From assembly GCF_001949145.1 (NCBI RefSeq), contig NW_019091399.1, positions 1,517,349 through 1,581,348 on the forward strand: a stretch of DNA of 64,000 nucleotides, in the 5' to 3' direction. The number at the start of each line of letters is the position of its first letter. Position 1 is the first letter of the stretch. This DNA is from Acanthaster planci. Lineage: Eukaryota > Echinodermata > Asteroidea > Valvatida > Acanthasteridae. The notes under the pieces were generated by a model. The model saw nothing but the letters and a program-made list of their open reading frames with translations. It did not search any database and had not been told where the DNA came from. Below are positions 37,201 to 46,900 of this stretch, piece after piece. The translations under genes and the position numbers were made by a program.

Positions 37201-40200
37201 TACTCAACTTTGTCTCCGTCTCGGGCTTCTTTCCCAAAACCAATCCCCGATTGTGGGCCTGAAGCGTTTAATTATATTGGATTACTGTAATTTTTGGCTT
37301 TCTTGCATCTTGTTTTATGTTCTGTGGCACTATTAGACTGATTACTGAGCTAGTAAAAAAAGTTGAAGCCTGAGACGAAGCCGAAGTTGAGTATTGGAAA
37401 ACGGCCCATGCTCGCTACACCCATCCACCTCACCCCCAGACACCAAAACACACATTTATGTATGAGATGTCGACATGACGATCAAGGGCCACAGAGAAAA
37501 TACCTGTGGTGCATGGTTCAAGTTTTCCTATCTTGCACTTGTATTTCAGACAGTCGGCATTAATGCTCTAGATGAACACTTAGGCTAAGACTGTTGTAAG
37601 GAATGGTCTCACAAATTTCATTACTGTTCACAAACTTGCAGATAATTTCAAGAGAGTGCTTTCAAGAAAGGTAGATAAAGTATGGTAACAGTGACGGAAA
37701 GCGCTCTTAAATTTCTTAAATTTTCTGTCACTTTCTGTGACACCGACTGTTATAAGCCTATTAAAACTTATTAATTAGTTGTTTTGTTTGCTTGTTTACC
37801 AGGGCAACAAGAAGTCCGAAAGCAAAACTGAAAAGGAAACGCCAGACAAGAAGGACGTCAAGACGAGAGAGAAGGAGCGCAAGGAGGAGGAGAAGAAACA
37901 GAAGGAGAAGGAAAGGTTAGAGAAGGAGAAGCGGGAAAAGGCCGAGGAGGAAAAGAAGGAAAAGATCCGGCAGGAGAAGGAGAAGAAGGACAAGGAGAAA
38001 GCCGCCAAGGAGAAGAAGGACGGCAAGAAGGAGGACAAGGAGGCAGAGCAGCAGAGACAGAGACGGCTCAAGGAGAAAGAGAAGGACGCCAAGAGGCGAC
38101 GGGACCCACGGACACTGGAGGGACCCAGTGGCGACAAGGAAGAGGATGATGACTCAGGAAATGACACGCCTGCGCAAAAGTAGGTGACTGGAGGCAGATC
38201 CTTCCAAACCCGCTGCGAGGTTTGAAGAGATTTTGCAAGGTTAAGAAAAGTACAGCCCAGCGTGTACTGCTTGATGTAGGACCCTTGACAGAAGGGGCTG
38301 CTTGGATCTTGCAAAATACGCAGTTTACAAGAACTGGGGAAAGTTTTCAGAACTCCATGACTAAAGACAGTTTCCTTCCTTTTTAATGGCATTTGAATTA
38401 ATGATCTGCAATTCTCTGGGATATTATTTATAAAAAAGTTCACAATATTGTGATTTAAAAACAGCCACATTTATCTCAGTTTAATGAGAGTTCACATTGA
38501 TATCAACTTTCCTGGGAAATAACAGTATTCACATAAATCACAGGGAATAGGAATGGACTGGAAAAGCTTTTCTGACAATACCAGCACACCAATGAGAAGC
38601 ACTACAAGTAGTCACTTGGCTGTTAAGACTGACCGTCCCATAATTTTTCTGTTCACGCTTTCAGACAAGACCCTGACCCTTCGATCCAGGCTGACTTTGA
38701 GATTGGGGAGAAGATCAAAGTACAGTATGGCCGAGGCAGAACGCAGAAGATATACGAGGCAAAGGTATGAACACCTGCATCTCTAAGGAGCTCAGCTCAA
38801 ATAGCCTAACATTTCTAAGTCGTGATTATTGTACTTCAAAAATGTATTTACAAAAGAGCAATATCATTCAGTGAATACTTTTTGGTATTGAGGGATCTTC
38901 CCTGTGATGAGTTTTGCTCCAATTGCATAATACCTCCATGCCCATGATTATTTATACTTCAAGAATGTATTTGCACAGGAACAAACTGTGTAGTGAATGA
39001 TTTGGAGTGTGGTAGCTTCTACTTTTCCAGTAAGATGTGACCTGTTTGTCATAGCTGCACCATTACAGGCTGATGTAAATGATTTACAATTAAACAAACT
39101 GATCAGTATTTTTACCCTCAAAAAGTACCAGAGCGTCCAACATGATTGCAGTTGAGAAATGTCTGATAGACCCTGACCATCTTTTATGTGTTGTCTACAG
39201 ATTGTCGATTATGAAATTGAGGACGGACGTGTGGTGTACACTATTCATTACATGGGCTGGAATGTCCGCTTTGATGAGGTCATCACGGCTGACCGCATCC
39301 TGGGATGGGCAGAGAAGAAACGAGAGAGGCAACAGAAGGAGCGGGAGAAGGAGCGGAAGGAGAAAGAGATGGAAGCTGAGCGGGAACGCAAGGAGAAAGA
39401 GGAGAGGGAAAAGGCCAGACGGGAGCACGAAAAGGCCCAGGAGAAGGAGCAGAGGGAAAGAGAGCGGAAAGAAAAGGAGAAAAAGGAAAGGGAAAAAAAG
39501 GAGAAAGAGGAGAAGGAGAGGGAGGAACGGGAGAGGGCGGAGCAGGAAGCGAAGCAGAAGAAGCTGGACAAGGAGCGGGAGAAGGAGAAAGAGCTGAGGA
39601 AGGCAGCAGAAGAGAAGGCAGAGAAAGAAAAGACCCAGGGGAAGAGTTCGGGAAAGAGAGGCCGGCCCTCGGCATCCAAGACGCAAACACCCACTCCGGT
39701 GACCAGCTCCTCGGCCAACACTACCCCCACAGTTGCCACCGGGACCCCAACCAGGTCCACCTCCCCGCAGGAAGGCAGTGCCGGCAAGTCACCGGTTCTG
39801 AGCAGGTCTTATCCTACTCGCGCCAGGAGATCGGACAGGAAGAGCTTGTCAGAATCACCCTTTGCTTCTGGTCTTCCAGGTAGGTCATGTCCACACGAAT
39901 AGTTTTGTTTGTGATAACTACTTAAACTCAGAAGTTTGCTTCTCCTCCGGAGATTTTAAGTTAAATAAAAATGTTCAGATTTGGAGAAAGTGTTCCCTCA
40001 GAGTGAATTACAAATGAATTTCTTGCATTTGCTTTTCCTTGCAGACAAACCTAGGCCAAGGAGAAGTTCTGGATACTCTGAAAGTATCTCTAGAAGCGAG
40101 CGGGATAGTAAGTGTTGTAACATTTGTCAGGTTGTCATTTTTGTGCTGGTTTTTTTCCCATTCCTTTTCATCCTATCTCTGTAATCACCTTTGCGCAGGA

Positions 40201-43200
40201 AAGCATAACGTTAACGTAATATGAAGTATCTATCAACAATTCGTCAATTTTCTCTGCAGCTTCTGACAGTGAGACTGAGGAAGTGGAAGGAAGTAGTTCA
40301 CAGGAGAGTGAATCCCTGCCCCCAGAAACCAAGCACAGCCCAGAGAGTGTCAACGAGGAAGAGAAGGTCAAGAAGGATTCCGAAGAGCCAGAGCCCCAGC
40401 CAGAAATTGCCCTGGAGAAGCTGAAGGAAGACAATCTGGACCTGAAGGAGACAAAGAAGGAGAAAGAAGAGGAGGAGGTAGTTTCCAAGGAAGAGGCAGC
40501 TAAGAAGCCCAGAGATGCTGATGTGAGTGATTCTTCAGAGGAAAGAGTAAAGGAAGGAGAGAAAGAAGAGAAAGGAAAGGGGGATCGAGAGATGGAGCAA
40601 GAGAAGATACAGGTTTTACCAGAGGAGAAGCCACCGGATCTGACTCTACAAGATGAGCCTCCGGTAAAAGCAGAGGAAACCTCCAAGAAGAAAGAGAAGA
40701 AGGAGAGGAAAGACTCAAAGAAGGAAGGTAAGAGCAAGTCCAAGAAGGAGAGCAAAGCCAAGAAGGAGCAGTCTCGTCAGAGCTCAGGGGATGCCAAGAA
40801 AGAGACCAAAGGGAGGAAAGAGTCGGGAAAGAAGTCGCAGGCAAAAGCCGAAGCTGCCAAGGAGAAGGAGCAAGAGAAGGACAGGAAGGAGCAGCAGGAG
40901 GTAGTCCAGGAGAAGGCAGTGACTGTCAAGCCCGAGGTGGAAGAAGACAGCAAGAAGAGGAAGGGAAGGAAGCGTTCCAGTCGCAAGAGTCTTGAGGGCA
41001 AGGTGAAAGTAAAAGAGGAGGCGGACAAGGATGAAACTCCTGCTGAACCCCCAGAAAAGAAGAGGAAAGAATCCGACACGAAGCACAGTAAGAAAGTAGA
41101 GGCTGTCAAATCTGACAGCAAACAAGAAGCAAGTTCCAAGGATAAGTCGATGGACTCTGAGAATGTTGAGAAATTCCCAGCCACCTCTGAGCCGAGCAGC
41201 AGCAGCTCTGTTCCATTGAAGCCAGCTTTTAATTGTAAGGGCAAACTTCTGCTGTCCACCCCACCAACTTCACCAGAGAACTCCCCTGCTGCGCCGTCCT
41301 CGCCAGCGGGCCACGATGTCACCAAGGGCCTCCACCCAGAAGCAGACGACGAGCACATCAGTAGCAAGTCCGACAGTGATGCCCTTATTGAGGTGAGTAG
41401 CCTCGGGGAGTCCAGCCAAGCGGTCCGACGGCATTCCCCCAATCTTGATGCCAGCAGTTCCAGCAGTGGTGCTGAGGTTGGCGTGGGCCACGGCCCTGCC
41501 ATGTCAGCAGCTACAGACACAAGAACTGTAAAGATCGATTCAGCAGCAGACACTGCATCTCCCAAGAAGCGAAAACGGCACACCTCCGAGTCAGAGAATA
41601 CGCACAAGCGGTCTCGCAAGCGCAGCCGACGTCAGTCCTCGATCTCCGCTTCGGTCGCTGAACGGCGTAGGTCGTCCACCAGGGACCAACCCCGCAACAG
41701 CAGCAGCGACACAGATGAAACCCAGTCAGACGCAAAACATCACCACACTAGCCACAGAGCAGAGAGACGAGACCCGGAGAAGAGGTCAACGGAAACACTT
41801 CCGAAGGTCAGCAGTAGTGGCGGCACCAGCAAGGTAGAAGGGCCACCTATAGAACGCAAGTGGAACTTCTTAATAGGTGTGTATATCTCTCTCTCAGTCA
41901 GTATCCATGTACATCTACATGTTCCAGACATAGATTCATAGGGTACTAGATGCATCTGTTGACAGTGTTCATGTTGTTCTATACATGTGGCTATGTTAAA
42001 AGAGTAAAGTAACCAGTAAGTCCTCAAAACGAATTACCATTATCTCCAGAATAAGCAATGTTTACATTCATTTTTTTTTTTCAGCTTTTCAAAAATTTTT
42101 CTAACGATCATTCCAACCACGTCAAGAATGTAAATTTTAAGGTTGATCTCGCTGTGTAGTTTACAGCCCCCTTTTGTGTCTGTATTAAAGCCTATATGCT
42201 GTGGAATGCATGTTAGCATTTCAGACTGCTGTGATAACTCACTTGTTATCCTGTTGCTGTGTGCACAGTTTGTACCATTCGTGTAGTTTGGTTGACAGTG
42301 TGGAATGGATGCTGGCGGCACTGATACAGAGACATCTGTTTTCCTCGTAAAGTGTGTCATGGTAGAAGTCTGTACTTCATCAGATGCTTCTCCAGACACT
42401 CTGTATAATTTCTTGTGGTATTTCTAATGCGTAGATGTGAGCCACATCAAAGATCCCGAGGAGAGGATAGCACTGATCCAGAGGCAGTTGAACGAGCTCC
42501 GTAAGATCTACATGCAACTCAAGCAAGAGGTGGCCACCATCGACCGACGGAGGAAAAAATTCCGACGAAAAGAAAGGGAAGGTGAGTCAGGTCACTAAAA
42601 GGTGTACACACAACACTTTAAATAGCGCCTAAATCATTCGCAAATGCGACCAAATTTTTGCTAATGCGATCGTATTTTCACCTTACAGTCGCCATTTGGG
42701 ACTTAAGATTGCTTAAAAAATGCATTCAAAATGTACTTGAACACTTTTGATATTTGAGTATGCTTAAAATCAAAAAGCAATGATTATGTACTCCAAATTC
42801 GTTCCAGAAAAGTAGAAATAGCAGTGCAAAACGCTTCGTGAATTAAAAGCTTACCGTGTGTGTTGTACATGTACATATACGATACTGTACATGTGTCCCA
42901 ATCAAACGCACTTGTTGGCTGGTTTCCTTTCTAAAGATACGTTGTTAATGCACTCTATACGGACACCAGGGCCATTTTGCAAACCACGTAACTGAAGCCT
43001 GAAACGGAGTTCATGCCGGAATTAAAGGGTGTCGCTGTGATTGAGAGTGTTGGAAATATCATGCAGCAGGGTGTCGCCCGACATGCTGAAACTACGGACT
43101 TTTGAATGTCCATAGCTGAACCCCTCAGAGTGAACCCTGATTTCGTGGATTGACTTCATCGGCGCTCTTATACATACATGCAAGTTATGTGGGGCACGTA

Positions 43201-43862
43201 CACATGTATGCCGCACCGCGCCGGGTCATGATTCTGCGGCATGGATGGACGATGTACATGTAAACATAGGGTATTTATAGTATATGTGTGTACGTACATG
43301 TATGTTCATGAATATTCAGCGCACATGATTACTAAACTTTCATTAAAGTGCTGGTGTCCCATTAAGAGCCAATGGCTACCAAACAAATTTTTTTATGTTT
43401 AAAGGGTTATCTACGTGGGAAGTGGAAGTGGCCTTGTGAGACTTACTCATGAAAGCAAGTGAAGAATACTGTACCTTCACGTTCTGGTTCATGCTTGTGT
43501 TTGAGAAGTTTTCAACAGAATGAGCACAAACTGCCACAACCCTTGAAAGGAAAGCATGTGCGTGGGAGTGCACAAAGAATGGGGTGCTCAGTAGGTGTTT
43601 GCCAGTAACATTCATGTCCGTATTTTTTACTACCAGGGGCAAAATGACAGTCAGAATCAGTTACATATGTCAAGCTTTGTTCTAGTCAAGTCCAAGTCAC
43701 AAGTATCAGGAGTATGTCCAAGCAGGTCCAAAAACTGGAATATCTGCCCAAGCCTCAACGTTAACTTGATCCTTTGACGTAAGCCCAGATTGGATGTAAA
43801 TGGCAGACCTGACATCTTATCATTTATGAGGTTTTTTTTTTTTTTGGCTCTTATTTCTTTGT

Positions 43863-43895
<33 letters not shown>

Positions 43896-43946
43896 CTGGC
43901 TGCACAGAAACATGCTTCTGAAAAGAAGGCAGCGGACAGCACGTAG
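25259..43946 (+). CDS. ARID4: ARID4 (ARID4A/ARID4B) chromatin adaptor, 19-exon model
   Basis: Exons: start 25259-25261, 26887-27000, 28191-28253, 28664-28757, 29451-29530, 30306-30406, 32018-32162, 32789-32871, 33479-33561, 34848-35074, 35973-36165, 36922-37138, 37803-38179, 38665-38764, 39201-39879, 40045-40107, 40260-41876, 42435-42581, 43867-43946. All join in frame except one missing base in exon 10. The product is about 1488 residues, against roughly 1250-1310 in human ARID4A/B. Order: Tudor (about 10-120), RBB1NT/PWWP-like (170-290), ARID (332-410), Lys/Glu helix, chromobarrel (600-665), second Lys/Glu helix, long disordered Ser/Lys/Glu region, conserved C-terminal helix (1414-1462), poly-Ala tail. 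Vertebrate ARID4 proteins recruit the SIN3-HDAC complex and bind RB. I see no canonical LxCxE RB motif. One pre-duplication ARID4 gene is expected in an invertebrate deuterostome. Confidence 0.95.
26887..30406 (+). CDS. ARID4: ARID4 exons 2-6: N-terminal Tudor region
   Basis: Exons 26887-27000, 28191-28253, 28664-28757, 29451-29530 and 30306-30406. Signature pieces [41 protein letters not shown] and LCLQGERHF are close to the vertebrate ARID4 N-terminus. They form the Tudor-like barrel that precedes the RBB1NT domain in this family. The segment ends with ENFGTPV and a basic KKKRRLSTR patch. Junction phases are 0, 0, 1, 0 and 2. This region identifies the gene most securely. Confidence 0.93.
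28768..28840 (-). repeat. tRNA-derived SINE-like relic in ARID4 intron
   Basis: On the minus strand GGGGCTGGATGCC starts a tRNA-like sequence with an A-box-like TTAGTTGGTAATGAGC and a B-box-like AGTTCAAATCC at tRNA spacing. The 3' acceptor strand does not pair with the 5' end and the arms are incomplete, so it is not a functional tRNA. It sits just downstream of exon 4. A decayed tRNA-derived SINE head is the best explanation. Confidence 0.35.
32018..35074 (+). CDS. ARID4: ARID4 exons 7-10: RBB1NT / PWWP-like domain
   Basis: Exons 32018-32162, 32789-32871, 33479-33561 and 34848-35074. An acidic start ([11 protein letters not shown]) leads into [25 protein letters not shown] and [19 protein letters not shown], matching the vertebrate segments ..WFPALVV.., ..VRSFKDGK.. 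and ..NW. In exon 10 the frame giving [11 protein letters not shown] stops matching, and the acidic [14 protein letters not shown] plus LHKFMEER, which must precede the ARID, lies in the -1 frame. One base therefore seems missing between about 34915 and 34975. Confidence 0.9.
33005..33177. mobile_element. MITE with 44-bp terminal inverted repeats in ARID4 intron 8
   Basis: The left arm, CCAGTGGGAGACTCCGAGAC onward (33005-33048), is matched by the inverted right arm at 33134-33177 (reverse complement starts CCAATGGGAGACTTCGAGAC, then GCTTGG). The loop contains three 20-bp copies of CACATGCTCAGAACAATGC from 33067. No coding capacity. A diverged relative is near 50240-50290 on the other side of the window. 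Confidence 0.75.
33067..33120. repeat. Three 20-bp tandem copies of CACATGCTCAGAACAATGC
   Basis: Copies start at 33067, 33087 and 33107 inside the loop of the MITE; the third is cut short at AGAAC. Confidence 0.85.
35973..37138 (+). CDS. ARID4: ARID4 exons 11-12: ARID DNA-binding domain
   Basis: Exons 35973-36165 and 36922-37138. The run [20 protein letters not shown]-type start is [19 protein letters not shown], then [40 protein letters not shown]: all helices of the AT-rich interaction domain are present and align to ARID4. The ARID fold binds DNA, in ARID4 with little sequence preference. The intron splits the codon of the Lys before YLYAFEEY, in phase 2. After the domain come RTRRRSS and an acidic ESESEEEP linker. 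Confidence 0.95.
37186..37410. mobile_element. MITE with about 40-bp terminal inverted repeats in ARID4 intron 12
   Basis: The left arm, GGCCCTTTTCCAATACTCAA... (about 37187-37232), pairs with the right arm ending TTGAGTATTGGAAAACGGCC (about 37362-37407). About 225 bp, no coding capacity. It begins roughly 50 bp after the exon 12 donor, so it is tolerated very near a splice site. Confidence 0.72.
37803..38179 (+). CDS. ARID4: ARID4 exon 13: Lys/Glu-rich helix
   Basis: This exon of about 126 codons is almost entirely Lys, Glu, Arg and Asp, for example [19 protein letters not shown], with i/i+4 opposite charges and almost no hydrophobic heptads. That pattern favours a stable single alpha-helix rather than a coiled coil. 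It ends in the acidic [11 protein letters not shown]. Vertebrate ARID4 has acidic low-complexity sequence at this place instead. The apparent 224-codon minus open frame over it is a shadow of the repeat composition. Confidence 0.88.
38665..39318 (+). CDS. ARID4: ARID4 exon 14 and start of exon 15: chromobarrel domain
   Basis: Exon 14 is 38665-38764; exon 15 starts at 39201. Core pieces are [23 protein letters not shown] and then [23 protein letters not shown]. The fold is the MRG15/MSL3-type chromobarrel that can read methylated histone tails. The Trp of the usual RYDEW motif is replaced: the codons read GAT GAG GTC, giving DEV. The intron after EAK falls at the same domain position as the break between the first strands. 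Confidence 0.92.
39319..39879 (+). CDS. ARID4: ARID4 exon 15 remainder: second Lys/Glu/Arg helix and Ser/Thr/Pro tail
   Basis: About 110 residues of [14 protein letters not shown] type follow the chromobarrel without a break and predict a long charged single helix. Then comes a disordered [18 protein letters not shown] region and a basic [14 protein letters not shown] patch with possible phosphosites (SP and TP motifs). The GRP in KRGRPSASK resembles an AT-hook core. Exon 15 ends in phase 1 at 39879. Confidence 0.9.
40045..40107 (+). CDS. ARID4: ARID4 exon 16, short basic linker
   Basis: A 63-nt exon, phase 1 on both sides, so it could be skipped without shifting frame. It encodes [19 protein letters not shown], a basic Ser/Arg-rich linker. 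The acceptor is TTTTCCTTGCAG and the donor ATA|GTAAGT. No close counterpart recalled in vertebrate ARID4. Confidence 0.85.
40260..41876 (+). CDS. ARID4: ARID4 exon 17: large disordered region
   Basis: A single exon of 1617 nt, 538 codons. The first two-thirds is Glu/Lys/Ser-rich with repeated nuclear-localisation-like basic clusters ([28 protein letters not shown]). It also contains [19 protein letters not shown], matching the vertebrate ARID4B stretch ..LNTPPTTPESPSS.., and [15 protein letters not shown], matching ..SETDSTIEVDSVAGE... It ends at ERKWNFLIG, equivalent to the YKWSFQ of ARID4B. These islands confirm the exon belongs to ARID4 despite low overall conservation. Confidence 0.93.
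42435..42581 (+). CDS. ARID4: ARID4 exon 18: conserved C-terminal helix
   Basis: [20 protein letters not shown], then [25 protein letters not shown]. It is strongly similar to the vertebrate ARID4 C-terminus (..RITILQEKLQEIRKHY.., ..SEVASIDRRRKRLKKKERE). This helical, basic segment belongs to the C-terminal repression region that contacts the SIN3/HDAC complex in RBP1. The acceptor is an unusual GCGTAG with a weak pyrimidine tract, but phase and conservation fix it. Confidence 0.93.
43866..43896 (+). repeat. CAG/GCA trinucleotide repeat, about 10 units
   Basis: An uninterrupted AGC/GCA triplet run spanning the 3' splice site and the start of the last ARID4 coding exon. It is likely to be polymorphic in length. 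Confidence 0.9.
43867..43946 (+). CDS. ARID4: ARID4 last exon: poly-alanine tail encoded by a CAG repeat
   Basis: The acceptor is TTTCTTTGTACAG, directly followed by (CAG)n. In phase 1 the repeat reads as ten GCA alanines, then [16 protein letters not shown] and TAG at 43944-43946. The acceptor itself is the first CAG of the tract, so neighbouring CAG units offer alternative acceptors that change the alanine count without shifting frame. Vertebrate ARID4B ends with a Ser-rich tract in the same position. Confidence 0.82.
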
Positions 43947-46900
43947 ACGTCAATTCCATTTTTTCCGTTTCCCCCCCTTAACTTTTTAACTACACTTATC
44001 TCTTTGTAAAATAATCCCTCGTGCCAAAAACTGGTCACAGATTTCTTATTTATGTCTCTCCTTTTATTGCCAAGAGAATAATTGTCTTCTGGATACCGGA
44101 GTAGATTGAGAGAGATTTTTTTTATGAGGGGAAAACTCTGAATGGAATTAAAGCATTCGCAATAATCACCGAAAGCTGTTTTTGCATATTTGTGTATATC
44201 AGATGGAGTATTGTAGTTTTATCATTGCATATTGTGTCGATGAGACAAAGCCTTGATGAAACGTTGACACCAACATTTTTTAACAAAACCAATACACAGT
44301 TAGTGATGGCATTTTGGTTTAACACAGGTATGTGGGTTGAGGTTCACTGTATGCAGGCCCTCAATCATTATCACTGGATTTCTATTTCCTGGACATCAAA
44401 CATTTGGACAAGGGTAGAAATTGATATCCACAAAATGTAGTTTTTTGACCGTGTGATGCGCTGGATGCCTAAGTGTTGAAGGGGACTGTTTTTTAAGTCT
44501 GGAGGGGAAAATCATTATTGGGAGTTTCAAGAGTGCCGAGGAACAATTTAGGATACGCTGCGGTGCTTGACCTCGCTATCCCATTTGTACATAGTCTTTG
44601 GTTTGTCCTTGGTTTTTCTGTGCAAGTATCCAGCATCTAAATGTAGCTGGTGTTGCCTGTACGCGGAAGCTAGAGATTGCTGCATCACATCATAGTTTAC
44701 TAAGAATCCAGTACGTGTAATGGCGAAGGCACGGCTGTGTCCAACTAACGCTGGACGCCAGAGACGTGTTTAAATAGTGTATCTCAGATAAGCATGGGTA
44801 TTGTCATATCAGGAAGTTGATGAATCAGCTCAGGAATACTCTTTGAAAAATTCACGAATGGAGGTTTTGCAGTTTTAACGCTGACAAGCAGGGGATGGAA
44901 TAAATGGGCTGAAGGGGATAGCAAAAGTTTGCAGGAATGGGGGGAGGCACTTCCATCACATTAACCCTAACCCCCTAGGGTGTATGTAAAATCATATTGA
45001 AATTAGAGGATTTGGGACTGTTAGGGTAACGAAAATAGGTTTTGAAGGTTACTGTTCCTGAAGTTCACTCCAGTTGAAATTGGTAACGTGCAAATCATGG
45101 AAAGTGTGCATTATTTTGTAAGTGTGGACCCCGATGAACTAGAGTGCACATCTGGAGTTTCTCACAATAGATGAACATGGTAGCCCCCAGTTTGCTTCGT
45201 GGTGCAGACAAGTGTTAAAAAAAAATTGCTTGGTCCTACATGAAATCCATTGTGGCTACCTGTACTGTTTAATGTGTTTGCATCCAGACACGTTACACCT
45301 CAGTTTTCTGAGTAAGGAAGTATTCATCTTCAACAGCAAAGCCCAGTTATTCACACTCTTGACATCATCTTTTTTCTTGTTTTTTGGGGGGTGGGAGGGA
45401 AGATCAAGTTGTGTGATTTGAATTTTGTTTGATAAATTTCATGAGTGGACAAAGAGACAGGACTGCATGTGTTTAAAAACAGAGTACCGACAGTGTGCTG
45501 CAAACAGTTGTCTTTTGACCTAGTCTGGAGGTGCGTTTTTCATATGCTGGAGAGAAAAGAAAATGCACAACTTGTTCATTAGGCAGCAACCGTGATTGAG
45601 CATTGTCAACAGCCAGTGGTGCGGTTGATGAATACATGTACATGTCAGAAATTGTCGCAGCTGGAGTTACAGTTAATGTAAGGCAATATTCAAATTCCAG
45701 TAGTTGTGGTATTGCACACTCTATGAAAGGTGTTTAGATGCCACAAAACCAGGAACCTGCTTTGATGGCACACTTCGGGTTTCTGTGCACAAGGTACCAG
45801 GTTCGAGCTCAGCGTCAATTTATTTGGGGGGTTACCATTTTCTCTTTTGTTTGTTTGTTTGTTTTTTTTTAATTGAATCCCATGTTTACTCTGCATAGAT
45901 ATTCCTTTCCCTTTTGGGGATATATTCATAGCCATGGAAGATTCTTTATAAGGGAAATAATGGCCAAGGGCCTGTTGGCTTCTTATGGATCCAGATCTCA
46001 AGCAGTAATCCGTCATTGGTACACTGACAGTAGAACCTGTCTCCAGACCGTTGCTGGGGAGTTAGGACTACTGATTGAGATCCAGATCTGTATGAGACAA
46101 ACAGGCCCCAAGAGCCGTTCTTCACAGACTGGTCTGGTTCCTGTTTCCAGTACTGCAGAGTGTTGGAGTAGAAGTAGCCAGCAACCTATCTGAAGTGCTG
46201 TAAGTGTATTCACTGCATTAATAGAAAGATGAAAAATTACTTTTGGAAGCATGGCAACGCCCCGTTTTTCTCCATCAGGATTTTAGAAAGCTGCACCCCA
46301 AGTGCAGAAAATTTGCAGTTGCAACAATTTTCTATGGGCAGGCGAGTATTCACAACCCCTCTCCCAAAACGGCAAAGCTTTACTCAGCTTTGCAGAAATG
46401 CCCTGTTTAAAATATGTATGTTTGTTTCAAGTGAATCATTGAAATCATTCCAAAAGTAACTGGTGCATGTGATTTCAGTCCACCACAAAATGAACTGGCA
46501 TTTTTTGGTGAAACACCATGAATTGTTACATTTCCTTTTTGTAGCAATGTAATTGCAAGAAGTACGTCCTCTTGACCGTCCATATCTGAATCTTGCTTCC
46601 ATTTCTTTGCCAACTTACATTAACTGTCTTCAAGTTTTCGGAAAGACATGGTCAAGAGTCTATTTTAATTGGAAAAAAAAATCTTTTGAAACAAAACTTT
46701 CTGAGAAAGGGTATTAAAGGATATCGTTTTTATCGAGAAGTAAAAATACTGGTGTAAAAGAAGGGAAGACAGAAATGAAATAGTCATGAAATTGTGTACA
46801 TATGGTTTTTATTTAAGTGACTTTTACACACTGGTTGGAAGCCACCTTTGAGAAAAATTTTCAAGGTTGTTTGTGTCAGTATCATTCATAAGTGTGTACA

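Noticed and set aside
37796-38470. 224-codon minus-strand open frame opposite ARID4 exon 13
   Set aside because: It reads as Ser/Phe-rich repeats because it is the complement of a Lys/Glu-rich coding exon; no splice or start support.
39195-39787. Several 135-179 codon open frames opposite ARID4 exon 15
   Set aside because: Poly-Leu/Phe/Ser/Pro composition is a pure shadow of the Glu/Lys/Arg codons on the + strand.
40777-41619. 280-codon minus-strand open frame opposite ARID4 exon 17
   Set aside because: Shadow frame; the + strand frame has conserved ARID4 islands such as [13 protein letters not shown].
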